Shown here: positions 8,129-17,241 of the stretch, in pieces
Layout: the number at the start of each line of letters is the position of its first letter
Position numbering within the stretch: the stretch's first letter is position 1
DNA from: Rhodococcus maanshanensis NBRC 100610
GTDB lineage: Bacteria; Actinomycetota; Actinomycetes; Mycobacteriales; Mycobacteriaceae
DNA: 64,000 bases
Assembly (NCBI RefSeq): GCF_001894865.1
Contig: NZ_BCXA01000008.1
Coordinates: forward strand, 1 to 64,000
Reading direction: 5' to 3'
Made by a program: the position numbers and the translations under genes
Notes under the pieces: model-generated
What the model saw: the letters and a program-made list of their open reading frames with translations, nothing else
Databases searched by the model: none
What the model was told of the DNA's origin: nothing

Positions 8129-9574
8129 ATGACCGAAGTGTCCGAGCAGGCGCCGCCTTCCCCGGCGCGGGTGTCATCCCGCATCGCGCTCCTGATCGCC
8201 TGCAGCGCAACCTTCGTCGCCTTCCTCGATCTCTCCGTCGTCAACATCGCATTCCCGGCGATCGCCAGGGACTTCACCACCGCTGCGCCGACCACCCTCA
8301 CCTGGGTGGTGAGCGGCTATGCGGTGGCGTTCGCGGCGCTCCTGACGCCGGCAGGCCGACTCGCCGACAGCCTGGGCCGTCGGCGGGTCTTCCTCGTCGC
8401 CCTTGTCGGGTTCGCCGTCACGTCGCTGCTGTGCGCGGTCGCACCGAGCGCGCCGTGGCTGATCGGCGCCCGGGTCCTGCAGGGCGCGACCGCCGCGCTG
8501 ATGATCCCGGCGGCCCTCGCACTGGTGCTGGCAACCACCGCCCCCGACCGGATCGCCGCCGCAATCGGGGCCTGGTCGGCCGCGGGCGGATTGGCTGCGG
8601 TGGTCGGCCCCGCGATCGGCGGCGCTCTCGTCGAGTCGTTCGGCTGGCGCGCCGTGTTCGTCATCAACGTGCCGATCGCGGCGGCTCTGGTGGCGCTCGG
8701 CGCCGGTCTCCGAACCGGCGACGCCGCGCCAAGGGAGGTCGGCGCACCGGCCGTCCCCGACATCGCGGGCACCCTCGCGGCGGCGCTCGGCATCGGCGCG
8801 GTGGTGGCGGGCGTGACCGAGGGGCAGAGTTGGGGCACGACGTCGCCCGCGACGCTGCTCACCGTCGGCGCCGGGCTGATCCTGGTGGCCGTCGCCCTTG
8901 TCCGGTCCAGGCGGCATCCCAGTCCGGCGATCGCGGTCGACCTGTGGCGCAACCGGCGGTACGCCCTGACCAATGCCACCTCGTTCGTGTTCGGTGCGGC
9001 GATGTTCGCCTGGCTGCTGGCCGGCCCGCTGTTCCTGGACGCGATCTGGGGGTACACCGTCCTGCAGTCCGCCGCGGCGCTCAGCATCGGAGCGGTGGCC
9101 GCGATGGTGACTGCCACGGTGACCGGCCGTGTGGGCTCCGCCAACGCACTGCGCCTGCTTGGGGTGCTGGGCGCACTGATGTTCGCATGCTCGGCACTCT
9201 GGGCGAGTACCGATGCGTTCAGCGCAACCCCCCGCCTGTGGTCCGTCTGGGTTCCGGCAGGCATCCTCGGCGGCGGCGGGATCGGATTCCTCGTCACGGT
9301 CCTCGGCACCGTCGCGGCGAGTTCCCTTCCGCCTCAGCAGTTCGCGTCAGGGGTCGGGATGAACCTGATGTCCCGCCAGGTCGGCGGCGCCCTCGGCGTG
9401 GGTGTGCTCGCCGCGATCCTCGCCGCCCACCCAGGCGATGCGTTGGCCGGCTTCCACCTCCTCTACTTCGCCTGCGCGGTCACCGCTGTGGTCGCCGGGA
9501 TCCTCGCAGCGACCCTGGCCGAGAAGCATGCGGCCAACACCGACACCACGATTCTCACCGAGAGCAAGGGGTAG
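8129..9574 (+). CDS. MFS drug exporter, DHA2 (14-span) type
   Basis: 481 residues from ATG 8129 with AAGGA upstream. Hallmarks of the DHA2 drug:proton antiporters: motif D1-like FLDLSVVNIAFPAIA (residues ~33-47), motif A GRLADSLGRRRVF (~75-87), motif C region GLAAVVGPAIGGALVESFGWRAVFVINVP. About 14 hydrophobic spans. It would export a hydrophobic or amphipathic toxic compound using proton motive force. First gene of a likely operon with an SGNH hydrolase (5-bp gap) and an epoxide hydrolase-like enzyme (9-bp gap), opposite its TetR regulator. The substrate is unknown. Confidence 0.9.
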   Translation: MTEVSEQAPPSPARVSSRIALLIACSATFVAFLDLSVVNIAFPAIARDFTTAAPTTLTWVVSGYAVAFAALLTPAGRLADSLGRRRVFLVALVGFAVTSLLCAVAPSAPWLIGARVLQGATAALMIPAALALVLATTAPDRIAAAIGAWSAAGGLAAVVGPAIGGALVESFGWRAVFVINVPIAAALVALGAGLRTGDAAPREVGAPAVPDIAGTLAAALGIGAVVAGVTEGQSWGTTSPATLLTVGAGLILVAVALVRSRRHPSPAIAVDLWRNRRYALTNATSFVFGAAMFAWLLAGPLFLDAIWGYTVLQSAAALSIGAVAAMVTATVTGRVGSANALRLLGVLGALMFACSALWASTDAFSATPRLWSVWVPAGILGGGGIGFLVTVLGTVAASSLPPQQFASGVGMNLMSRQVGGALGVGVLAAILAAHPGDALAGFHLLYFACAVTAVVAGILAATLAEKHAANTDTTILTESKG

Positions 9575-9579
9575 AAACG

Positions 9580-10272
9580 ATGAGCCACAACACCATCCGA
9601 ACCGAGGCAACGGATCCGATGTGCCTCGGCGCCGATGAGATCCGCGTCCTGCTGACCGACGCACCCTGGTCGCGGTTCGCCGTCATGGGCGACTCGATAG
9701 CGAAGGGCATCGGCGACCCCAGCCCCGGATACGAGACCTCCTCCTGGGCGGACCGGGTCGCGGCGGGATTGAAGGCGGTACGTCCGAACGTGTCGTACCT
9801 GAACACCGGGCGGATGGGCGCGACCAGCGCACAGGTCCTGGACGAGCAGCTCCAGACGGTGCTCGACTTCGAACCCGATCTGGTGCACATCACCTTCGGC
9901 GGCAATGACCTGTGGCTGCCGGACGCCGATCTCGACGCGATGGCCCGCAACATCGAGACCGCGTTCGCATCGGTACAACGTTCCGGCGCACAGATTTCCA
10001 CGATCGCGCTGGCGGACGTTTTCATCGATCGACGAATGCAACCGATGAGGGACCGGATCTCGCACCTCAACGACGTCACTCGCGGGCTGGCCGCGAAATA
10101 CGACGCTGTTCTGGTGGACCTGTGGGAGCACCCGCTCCGCTTGCGCCCGGATCTGATGAGCGCGGACCAGATCCACTTCACGATGAGTGGGTACGCCGTG
10201 GTGGCGTCGGAGATGGTGCGGGCACTTCACGACCGCCTCGCTCGACTAGCGCAACAGGCCCCGCTCTATTGA
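9580..10272 (+). CDS. SGNH/GDSL-type hydrolase
   Basis: 230 residues from the ATG at 9580, 5 bp after the exporter stop. The catalytic blocks are all visible: block I FAVMGDSIAKG with Ser39, block II glycine around NTGRMGATS, block III FGGND, and block V SADQIHFT supplying Asp and His. These enzymes are esterases, lipases or acyl-hydrolases; substrate is not predictable. No signal peptide, so cytoplasmic. Co-transcription with an exporter and an epoxide hydrolase suggests detoxification or modification of one class of compound. Confidence 0.85.
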   Translation: MSHNTIRTEATDPMCLGADEIRVLLTDAPWSRFAVMGDSIAKGIGDPSPGYETSSWADRVAAGLKAVRPNVSYLNTGRMGATSAQVLDEQLQTVLDFEPDLVHITFGGNDLWLPDADLDAMARNIETAFASVQRSGAQISTIALADVFIDRRMQPMRDRISHLNDVTRGLAAKYDAVLVDLWEHPLRLRPDLMSADQIHFTMSGYAVVASEMVRALHDRLARLAQQAPLY

Positions 10273-10281
10273 GGACCGGAC

Positions 10282-11472
10282 ATGTCCGCTATTGGTGTGA
10301 TGGTGGATGTCATGACCTCCAAAGACAGCATTCGCCCGTTCCGCGTCGACATCCCTCAGGCCGACCTCGACGACCTGTCTGACCGCCTCGCCCGGTCCCG
10401 TCTCCCGGCTCCGTTGCCGGACGACGGGTGGGACACCGGGGTCCCGGTGTCGTATCTGCGGGAGCTCGTCGACTACTGGCGCGACGACTTCGACTGGCGC
10501 GAACAGGAAAGCACCCTCAACGCGCATCCGCAGTTCATCACCGAGATCGATGGGCAGAACGTGCATTTCCTGCATGTTCAATCCCCCGAGCCGGACGCAT
10601 TGGCGCTGGTGCTCACACACGGATGGCCGGGGTCCGTGGTGGAGTTCCTGGACGTGATCGGGCCGCTGACCGATCCCCGTTCACATGGCGGCGACCCCGC
10701 GGATGCGTTTCACCTCGTGATCCCGAGCCTGCCCGGCTTCGGGTTCTCCGGGCCCGTCGCCGACAAGGGCTGGGACACAGCTCGCATCGCACGGGTCTGG
10801 GTCGAGCTGATGGCGCGACTCGGCTATGAGCGATACGGAGTGCAGGGTGGCGACATCGGCGCAGGGGTATCTCCGGAGGTGGGCAGGGTCGCCCCGCAAC
10901 GCGTCGTGGGGGTCCACGTGAACGGCAGCCTCGGCGCCCCACTACACGAGATCGACGACGTCGAGCGGGGGTCGCTGACCGATCTCGAACGGGACCGGCT
11001 GGCACGGGTAGAGGCCTTCATGCAGGAGGAGTTCGGCTACATCTCGATCCAGTCCACCCGGCCGCAGACCCTTGCGGCGGGCCTCGTCGACTCCCCCGTC
11101 GGCCAACTGGCCTGGGTCATCGACAAGTTCCGGGAGTGGACCCGTCCGCGCACCACGCTTCCCGACGAGATCATCGACCGCAACCGACTGCTGACCAACG
11201 CGATGATCTACTGGCTGACCGGAACAGCCGGGTCCTCCGCATACGTGGGATACGCCCAGGAATCCGCTTGGGGTGCAACGAAGGAGCCCTCGGGCGTGCC
11301 GACGGGAGCGATCATGTTCGCGCACGATGTCGGAATCCGCAGATACGCCGAGACCGAGAACAGGATCACCCGATGGGTCGACGTGGAGGGTCGCGGCGGA
11401 CACTTCGCCGCGCTCGAGGAGCCGGCGCTGCTCACCGACGACATCCGGGAATTCTTCCGCGACCTCCGGTGA
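10282..11472 (+). CDS. epoxide hydrolase family protein (EHN + alpha/beta hydrolase)
   Basis: 396 residues from ATG 10282 (GAGGA upstream; an internal ATG at 10312 is possible). The N-terminal epoxide-hydrolase domain ([20 protein letters not shown]) precedes an alpha/beta hydrolase with oxyanion motif [10 protein letters not shown] (113-122), nucleophile Asp191 in [11 protein letters not shown], ring-opening tyrosine candidates, and catalytic His in [12 protein letters not shown] near the C-terminus. This is the microsomal/juvenile-hormone epoxide hydrolase type. The usual GGDWG here reads GGDIG. Probably the third gene of the TetR-controlled operon. Confidence 0.88.
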   Translation: MSAIGVMVDVMTSKDSIRPFRVDIPQADLDDLSDRLARSRLPAPLPDDGWDTGVPVSYLRELVDYWRDDFDWREQESTLNAHPQFITEIDGQNVHFLHVQSPEPDALALVLTHGWPGSVVEFLDVIGPLTDPRSHGGDPADAFHLVIPSLPGFGFSGPVADKGWDTARIARVWVELMARLGYERYGVQGGDIGAGVSPEVGRVAPQRVVGVHVNGSLGAPLHEIDDVERGSLTDLERDRLARVEAFMQEEFGYISIQSTRPQTLAAGLVDSPVGQLAWVIDKFREWTRPRTTLPDEIIDRNRLLTNAMIYWLTGTAGSSAYVGYAQESAWGATKEPSGVPTGAIMFAHDVGIRRYAETENRITRWVDVEGRGGHFAALEEPALLTDDIREFFRDLR

Positions 11473-11504
11473 CCACCGTTCAGTGGGGTTGTTGCGGCCG
11501 GCTG

Positions 11505-13028
11505 CTACGGGAGACCGTCTTCGGCCGGCCGTTCACCCCGGCTGACCCCGGGCACCCTTAGCTCACCCCGTCGGCGTACATCGGTCTCCCTGCGGGCGTT
11601 GGCTTTTCGTCGGGCTCGCTGGAGGAGCTCTCGTGGGTGGTGGCGGTGGTTGATGCGGGGTGTCTGGTCGGGGTCGAGGTGTGGCGGCGGAACCCATTGG
11701 GTGCGTCCGGCGTATTCGGTGCCCTCGGGTGCGGTGCGGGTGTGCCAGCCGCCGGGGCCGTCGTGGATGAGGGCGTGGCAGGCGTCGCAGCCGAGTGTCA
11801 GGACGCCGATGTCGGTGGCGCCGCCCTTGGACCAGTCTCGGACGTGGTGGACGGCGGTCATCGTGGCGGGGGCGTCGCAGCCGGGTCTGGTGCAGCCGCG
11901 ATCGGCCGCGATGAGGGCCAGCCGCTGATCCGCGGTGGCGAGACGCTTCGAGCGCCCGAGGTGCAGGGGCCTGCCGTTGTGGTCGAAGAGCACCAGAACG
12001 GGGTGCGATCGCTCGGCCATTTTCAGTGCGTCCCGGATGGGGAGGATCCCGCCGCCTGCGGTCGTGGCGATGCCGGTGGCGTGTTCGAGTTGGTCGAGGG
12101 TCATGGTGATGATCGCCGTGACCGGTAGCCCGCGATGGGAACCGAGTGCGCCGGAACCGAGGAGCGTGCGTAGTGCTTCCTTGATGGCGTCGTGGTTTCT
12201 TTGGGTGGCGGTGCGGGTGTCGCGGCCCGCCGCGGCGGCGAGCTTGTCGCGGTCGACGTGTGGGTGTTCGGCGTCGCCGGTGGGTGATTCGGGGTCGTCG
12301 GGGTTGTTCATCCCGGGCCGTGCCCATTTCGCGAGGATCGGTTCGAGCATGGCTCTGGTCTCGGGGTCGAGGTGACCGGAGATCGGGGTCATGAGGTTCT
12401 GGTCTTGGCGGCCGAGCCGGATTCCGCGCAGTCGCTTGCGGTCCTTTCCGTCGGTGAGGTCGCCGTCCGGGTTCAGGTAGGCAAGCAGGTCGTGCCCGGC
12501 CTTCTCCACGTCCTCCGGGGTCGCCGAACGCGCCAGGTCCGCCAGGATTTGCTCCGCGACCGCGACGTCGGAACTGCTGACCGCGTGCGGGATCTTGCGG
12601 ATGACCTCACGTACCGCGCGGGCGTGATCCGGGCCGATCGCGCCGTCGCGTTGCGCGGCAGCGGTTTCGGGCAGATCCGCAGGCAATGGCTGACCGGAGA
12701 GCGCATGCCAGGTGCCCAACGACTTGGCCGCGGTGACCCGGGCGGAGGCGTCGGCCGCGGAGATCCGCAGCACCCCGACGAGCAGCTTGTTGACGGTCTT
12801 GTGGCCGAGCTTGCCCGGCAGGGAACGCTCGACGGCCTCGACAATCAGGTTGTGGCCGACCGCCGACGCCCGGCGCAAGGACTTCTCCAGCCGTGCGAGT
12901 GCGTCGATCAGTTCGCGATCGGCAAGGCTGGTCAGGTCGGCGTCACAAAGCTCGTCCACGACATCGGCGAGTCCGGCCAGCTGATCGCTGACCCGACCGG
13001 AAGCCCCGACACCAGAAGTCGAACTCAT
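11505..13028 (-). CDS. DUF222/HNH endonuclease protein (13E12-repeat family)
   Basis: 507 residues. The N-terminal DUF222 helical domain (DRELIDALARLEKSLRRASAVGHNLIVEAVERS) is followed near the C-terminus by an HNH nuclease: CTRPGCDAPATMTAVHHVRDW then LGCDACHALIHDG, with two CxxC zinc pairs around HH. This is the abundant multicopy 13E12 REP family of mycobacteria and relatives, often considered mobile or selfish, function undefined. The C-terminal ~50 residues (HHPRELLQRARRK onward) are basic and low complexity. It sits between unrelated genes. A 6-bp inverted repeat GTCCGA/TCGGAC lies at 13049-13066, just upstream. Confidence 0.88.
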   Translation of the reverse strand: MSSTSGVGASGRVSDQLAGLADVVDELCDADLTSLADRELIDALARLEKSLRRASAVGHNLIVEAVERSLPGKLGHKTVNKLLVGVLRISAADASARVTAAKSLGTWHALSGQPLPADLPETAAAQRDGAIGPDHARAVREVIRKIPHAVSSSDVAVAEQILADLARSATPEDVEKAGHDLLAYLNPDGDLTDGKDRKRLRGIRLGRQDQNLMTPISGHLDPETRAMLEPILAKWARPGMNNPDDPESPTGDAEHPHVDRDKLAAAAGRDTRTATQRNHDAIKEALRTLLGSGALGSHRGLPVTAIITMTLDQLEHATGIATTAGGGILPIRDALKMAERSHPVLVLFDHNGRPLHLGRSKRLATADQRLALIAADRGCTRPGCDAPATMTAVHHVRDWSKGGATDIGVLTLGCDACHALIHDGPGGWHTRTAPEGTEYAGRTQWVPPPHLDPDQTPRINHRHHPRELLQRARRKANARRETDVRRRGELRVPGVSRGERPAEDGLP

Positions 13029-13102
13029 ATTCGAACACTACCGCCGGGGTCCGACACGAATCGGACACACGAAGCGGGGCCCACGAGGGACCGCACCCCA
13101 GG

Positions 13103-13450
13103 TCAGGCAGTCGCGATCCGGAGCACGACGGCGGCGACTGCGGCCAGCCCGAGAACGACCGCGGGCGCGATCGCGTAGTCATGCGCCCGCACGTGCGCGA
13201 CGACGGCGCCGACGAAGTACAGGGCCACCCCGATCGCCGCGGCGATGCCGATGACAGGCACCACCAGCCCGATCAGCAGGCCGGCCGCGCCCGCGGCCTT
13301 CGCGAGGGCGAGCCGCGGCAGCCAGGTATCCGGAACGCCCATCTCGATGAAGCCGTCGACCAGCTTCTCGTTCCGAGTGAAAGTGAGAAACGCCGACATG
13401 CTCAGCGCAAGGGCGAGGACCACGGCGAGGACGGCATAGGCGATGAACAT
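13103..13450 (-). CDS. DoxX-like small membrane protein
   Basis: 115 residues from ATG 13450 with GGAG seven nt upstream. Four hydrophobic helices and the DoxX-family pattern LTFTRNEKLVDGFIEMGVPDTWLPRLALAKAAGAAGLLIGL. DoxX-like proteins are membrane proteins of uncertain role, sometimes linked to redox stress. It is divergent from a MarR regulator whose promoter region carries two inverted repeats, so it is probably the regulator's target. Confidence 0.82.
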   Translation of the reverse strand: MFIAYAVLAVVLALALSMSAFLTFTRNEKLVDGFIEMGVPDTWLPRLALAKAAGAAGLLIGLVVPVIGIAAAIGVALYFVGAVVAHVRAHDYAIAPAVVLGLAAVAAVVLRIATA

Positions 13451-13465
13451 GATGAACTCCAATGA

Positions 13466-13522
13466 TTCAACCGGGAAGATCGTTGAACCGTACCAATGAT
13501 TGACAAAGCTCCAAAATGGAGC
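13466..13522. promoter_or_regulatory. inverted repeats between doxX-like gene and marR
   Basis: Two inverted repeats: TTCAAC (13466-13471) with GTTGAA (13482-13487), and a perfect GCTCCA-AAA-TGGAGC at 13508-13522. A direct repeat CCAATGATT flanks the first pair (around 13459 and 13493). These are candidate MarR operators controlling both divergent genes. Confidence 0.55.
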
Positions 13523-13540
13523 GACTGATACCGTAGGGAG

Positions 13541-13999
13541 ATGCCAGCAGCACAGGTCAACGGCGCTCCGACGGACCGTCTCGGGTTCCTCCTCGCCTGG
13601 CGCGGCGAGGCCACCAGCGCCCGGATTCGCGGCGCCCTCGCCGTCACCGGGCTGCACCCGCGCCAGGCGATGACGCTGCTGCACCTCGGCACCGGTCCGG
13701 TGAGCCAGCGCGAACTCGCCGACATGCTCGAGGTCGACCCCAGCCAGCTCGTCGCGATCCTCAACGAGCTGGAGGGCGAGGGCCTGGCCGAGCGTCGCAG
13801 GGACCCGGCCGACCGCAGGCGTCACATCGTGGAGATCACCGAGGCGGGCACGGCCGCCGTCCGGAAGGTCGACTCCGCACTGAACGACGCCGAACGCGAG
13901 CTGTTCGCCGCCTTCTCCGAGCGCGACCTCGCGTCGCTGAGGACCATGCTCGACCGGGTCGACGTGGCGTCGGTGCAGCACGAGTGCGCGGAGGACTGA
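13541..13999 (+). CDS. MarR family transcriptional regulator
   Basis: 152 residues. Winged helix-turn-helix with LLHLGTGPVSQRELADMLEVDPSQLVAILNELEGEGLAERRRDPADRRRHIVEITEAG, where the DPADRR wing is the MarR signature. The GGGAG sits directly against the ATG, poor spacing, so initiation may be leaderless or weak. It is divergent from the DoxX-like gene and 4 bp upstream of menE, so it may be partly co-transcribed with menE. Ligand unknown; the family senses phenolics and oxidants. Confidence 0.88.
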   Translation: MPAAQVNGAPTDRLGFLLAWRGEATSARIRGALAVTGLHPRQAMTLLHLGTGPVSQRELADMLEVDPSQLVAILNELEGEGLAERRRDPADRRRHIVEITEAGTAAVRKVDSALNDAERELFAAFSERDLASLRTMLDRVDVASVQHECAED

Positions 14000-14003
14000 A
14001 TCC

Positions 14004-15164
14004 GTGACCGGCACGCTCGAGGTCCTGCCCGTCCGATCCGGCCCGGCCGCCCGCGAGGCACTCTCCCGGCTCGAACGCGCGCTGGCGGGCAACGGCCCGG
14101 CACTGCTCCCCGTGCCCGCCGACGACGACCGCGAGATCCGGCGCCTGACCGATGCCCTGCGCCCGGGTGAGCCGATCGACGAATCGACCGCCCTGGTCGT
14201 CGCGACATCGGGGACCACCGGGACACCCAAGGGCGCCCTGCTCACCGCCGCCGCGCTGCGCGCCAGCGGCGAGGCCACCCACGCCCGCCTCGGCGGGCCT
14301 GGATCGTGGCTGCTGGCACTCCCCGCCCACCACATCGCGGGGATCCAGGTGTTGTTGCGCGGCCTGCTGGCCGGCGCCGAACCCGTGATCATCGACGTCG
14401 CAACGGGTTTCGACCCCGGCCTGCTGCCGGATGCCGTCGCGGCGATGACCGGGCCGCGACGCTACACCTCGCTGGTGCCGACCCAGCTGATCAAAGCGCT
14501 CGAGCACCCGGCGGCGACCGCCGCACTGGCCGAACTCGACGCGGTGCTGCTCGGCGGCGCCGCCACCCCGGCGCCGGTGCTCGAACGGGCACGCGCCGCG
14601 GGCATCACGGTCGTCCGCACCTACGGGATGAGCGAGACCTGCGGTGGCTGCGTGTACGACGGGGTTCCGCTCGACGGGGTGCGGGTGCGGATCGCGGACT
14701 CCCGCGTGCTGCTGGGCGGGCCGGTGCTGGCCTCGGGATACCGCGGGCAGCCCGACCATCCGGCGTTCGCCGAGCCCGGCTGGTTCCGCACCGACGACGC
14801 GGGCCTGCTGTCGGACGGCGTGCTGTCGATCACCGGCCGACTTGACGAGGCGATCTCGACGGGCGGGCTGACGGTCGTCCCGCAGGTGGTGGAGGCCGCG
14901 CTGTCCGCCCATCCCGCGGTGGCCGAGTGCGCGGTGTTCGGGGTGCCCGATGCGCGGCTCGGCCAGCGCGTTGCGGCTGCGGTGGTGCCTGCCGCAGGCG
15001 CCGTGCCGACCCTCGAGGATCTGCGTGCCCACGTCGGACGGACCGTGGATTCGACCGCGGCGCCCCGTGAACTGCACCTGATGGCCGCGCTGCCACTGCG
15101 CGGACCCGGCAAGGTGGACCGCCGGGCACTGGCCGAGCAGTTCACCGCCAGCGCGACGGGATAA
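14004..15164 (+). CDS. menE: o-succinylbenzoate--CoA ligase (menaquinone pathway)
   Basis: 386 residues from GTG, the short actinobacterial MenE length. Adenylate-forming motifs: P-loop ATSGTTGTPKGALL (67-80), RTYGMSETCGGCVYDG (A5-like), GWFRTDDAG (A7), and the C-terminal lysine loop LPLRGPGKVDRRAL. MenE makes o-succinylbenzoyl-CoA, substrate of MenB. M. tuberculosis also has menE (Rv0542c) next to the DUF3349 gene; here TetR/exporter, HNH and MarR blocks are inserted between. menA is 5.5 kb to the right on the same strand. Confidence 0.9.
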   Translation: MTGTLEVLPVRSGPAAREALSRLERALAGNGPALLPVPADDDREIRRLTDALRPGEPIDESTALVVATSGTTGTPKGALLTAAALRASGEATHARLGGPGSWLLALPAHHIAGIQVLLRGLLAGAEPVIIDVATGFDPGLLPDAVAAMTGPRRYTSLVPTQLIKALEHPAATAALAELDAVLLGGAATPAPVLERARAAGITVVRTYGMSETCGGCVYDGVPLDGVRVRIADSRVLLGGPVLASGYRGQPDHPAFAEPGWFRTDDAGLLSDGVLSITGRLDEAISTGGLTVVPQVVEAALSAHPAVAECAVFGVPDARLGQRVAAAVVPAAGAVPTLEDLRAHVGRTVDSTAAPRELHLMAALPLRGPGKVDRRALAEQFTASATG

Positions 15165-15351
15165 CCCTCCCAGCAGCACGACGCGATCCTGGACGCGCAC
15201 TCCAGGCCGCCTACCGGGGCGAAGTCACCTCGCTTGCACCGCGAACGCATCGATCGGTCGCGCCGTGACAACGCCTGCATGCGCGACGCAAGGCCCGTGC
15301 AAGGGCGGCCCCGCACTGTTGTGTCATTCGAATTCCACGAAAGGACACCGC

Positions 15352-16350
15352 ATGAACCTCTCGGTTCCCCCCGCCATCGAAGCGGTCGGGTTGGTCAAGC
15401 GATTCGGCGACGCCACCGCAGTCGACGGCGTCAGCCTCACCGTCCCCACCGGTTCCGTCTACGGCGTGCTCGGCCCCAACGGCGCGGGCAAGACCACCAC
15501 CGTCCGGATGCTCGCCACCCTGCTGCGACCCGACGGCGGTCAGGCCCGGATCTTCGGCCACGACGTGGTGCGCGAACCCATCGCCGTCCGCTCGCTGGTC
15601 GGCGTCACCGGCCAGTACGCCTCTGTGGACGAGGACCTCACCGCCACCGAGAACCTGATGATCTTCTCCCGGCTGCTCGGCCTGTCCCGATCGGACGCGC
15701 GCCGCAAGTCCGCCGAGCTGCTGGAGGAGTTCGACCTCGTCGAGGCCGCGACCAAGCCGCTGAAGAACTTCTCCGGCGGCATGCGCAGGCGCCTCGACCT
15801 GGCCGCCAGCCTGATCGCGCACCCGCCGCTGCTGTTCCTCGACGAGCCGACCACCGGTCTCGACCCGCGCACCCGCGCCCAGATGTGGGAGACCATCCGC
15901 CGACTCGTCGCGGAGGGGTCCACCGTCTTGCTGACCACCCAGTACCTCGACGAGGCCGACCAACTGGCCGACCGGATCGCGGTCATCGATCGCGGCAAGG
16001 TCATCGCCGACGGCACCGCCGACGAACTCAAGGCCTCGGTCGGGATGTCCGCGCTGCAGCTCAAGCTCGTCGACAAGGCGCGCGTCGAGCAGACCCGATC
16101 GCTGCTCGCCGAGTCGCTCGGCGTCGAGGTCGCGATCACCCCCGAGGCGGGCAGGCTCACTGCCCCGCTGACCGATCCGTCGGTCACCCCCGAGCTGCTG
16201 ATCAGGCTGCGCGAGCACGGGATCGCGGTCGACGAGATCACGGTCAGCAAGCCCAGCCTCGACGAGGTCTTCCTCACCATCACCGGCCACGGAACCGACG
16301 AATCCGATTCCGCCGCAGCCGAGTCCGATACCGAACGGAGCGTCGCATGA
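15352..16350 (+). CDS. DrrA-type antibiotic exporter ATP-binding subunit
   Basis: 332 residues from ATG 15352 with GAAAGGA upstream. Walker A GPNGAGKTTTVRML (42-55 region), Q-loop GVTGQYASVDEDLTATENL, signature NFSGGMRRRLDLA, Walker B LLFLDEPTTGLDPRTR, H-loop LLTTQYLDEADQLADRIAVID. The DrrA hallmark C-terminal domain (LDEVFLTITGH) is present. It pairs with the permease whose ATG overlaps its TGA. Daunorubicin-resistance type pumps export hydrophobic drugs or lipids; the substrate here is unknown. The 187 bp between menE and this gene show nothing else. Confidence 0.9.
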   Translation: MNLSVPPAIEAVGLVKRFGDATAVDGVSLTVPTGSVYGVLGPNGAGKTTTVRMLATLLRPDGGQARIFGHDVVREPIAVRSLVGVTGQYASVDEDLTATENLMIFSRLLGLSRSDARRKSAELLEEFDLVEAATKPLKNFSGGMRRRLDLAASLIAHPPLLFLDEPTTGLDPRTRAQMWETIRRLVAEGSTVLLTTQYLDEADQLADRIAVIDRGKVIADGTADELKASVGMSALQLKLVDKARVEQTRSLLAESLGVEVAITPEAGRLTAPLTDPSVTPELLIRLREHGIAVDEITVSKPSLDEVFLTITGHGTDESDSAAAESDTERSVA

Positions 16351-17180
16351 CCACCGCCACCCTCGCGCCCGACACCAGGACCACCCACCCGGGGCCGCCA
16401 CCGGCGGCTCGGTCGATCAGCCTGAGCCAGACCGTCGCACAGTCGATCACGATGGCCCACCGTGGTCTGATCAAGCTCAAGCACAATCCCGAGCAGCTGT
16501 TCGACGTGGTGATCCAGCCGCTGATCTTCACTGTGATGTTCACCTACATCTTCGGCGGCGCCATCTCCGGCGACGTCGAGTCCTACCTGCCGATCATCAT
16601 TCCCGGCATCCTCGTGCAGACCGTCATCACGGCCTCGATCGTCACCGGCACCCAGCTGCGCGAGGATATGGACAAGGGCGTGTTCGACAGATTCAAATCC
16701 CTTCCCATCGCCCGCATCTCGCCGCTCGCCGGCGCGCTGCTCTCGGACATGGTCCGCTACTTCATCGCCACCACCATCACCTTCGCGATGGGCCTGGCGA
16801 TGGGCTACCGACCGGGCGGCGGCGTGATCGGCGTCGTCTCGGCCGGGCTGCTCGTCATTGTGTGCGCGTTCGCCATCAGCTGGATCTTCGCGCTGATGGG
16901 TGTGCTGATGAACAAGGCCTCGTCGGTGCAGGGCATCTCGATGCTCATCTTGTTCCCGCTGACCTTCATGTCCAACGCGTTCGTGCCCGCCGACACCATG
17001 CCGGGCTGGATGCAGGCCTTCGTGAACGTGAACCCGGTCTCGCACGTCGTCACCGCCGTGCGCGATCTGGCCAACGACGGCCACTTCGGCATCCACGTCG
17101 TGTGGTCCCTGCTCGGTGCCGCGATCATCGTCGCGGTGATGGCGCCGCTGACCGTCCGGACCTACATGCGCAAGACGTAA
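16347..17180 (+). CDS. DrrB-type ABC-2 transporter permease
   Basis: 277 residues, ATG overlapping the ATPase stop (ATGA). Six hydrophobic segments and ABC-2 family features: NPEQLFDVVIQPLIFTVMFTYIFGGAI, REDMDKGVFDRFKSLPI (cytoplasmic coupling region), and LTFMSNAFVPADTMPGWMQAFVNVNPVSHV. It forms the membrane part of the DrrAB-like exporter. An inverted-repeat terminator follows, ahead of the convergent regulator gene. Confidence 0.9.
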   Translation: MTTATLAPDTRTTHPGPPPAARSISLSQTVAQSITMAHRGLIKLKHNPEQLFDVVIQPLIFTVMFTYIFGGAISGDVESYLPIIIPGILVQTVITASIVTGTQLREDMDKGVFDRFKSLPIARISPLAGALLSDMVRYFIATTITFAMGLAMGYRPGGGVIGVVSAGLLVIVCAFAISWIFALMGVLMNKASSVQGISMLILFPLTFMSNAFVPADTMPGWMQAFVNVNPVSHVVTAVRDLANDGHFGIHVVWSLLGAAIIVAVMAPLTVRTYMRKT

Positions 17181-17193
17181 CTGATTCGGCCAC

Positions 17194-17236
17194 CCGTGCG
17201 CGCGTTCACCCCGACCTGGGGGGGACGCGCGCACGG
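17194..17236. terminator. bidirectional terminator hairpin
   Basis: Perfect 12-bp arms CCGTGCGCGCGT (17194-17205) and ACGCGCGCACGG (17225-17236) with a 19-nt loop. It lies between the convergent DrrB-type permease and AfsR-like regulator. There is no U-tract, as is common in high-GC actinobacteria. Confidence 0.75.
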
Positions 17237-17241
17237 TTGTG

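Noticed and set aside
7765-10272. An 835-codon plus-strand open frame overlapping the exporter and hydrolase genes
   Set aside because: Its translation is Arg/Pro/Gly-rich low complexity with no family motifs; only the C-terminal part is real and it coincides with the SGNH hydrolase. Real genes in other frames explain the region.
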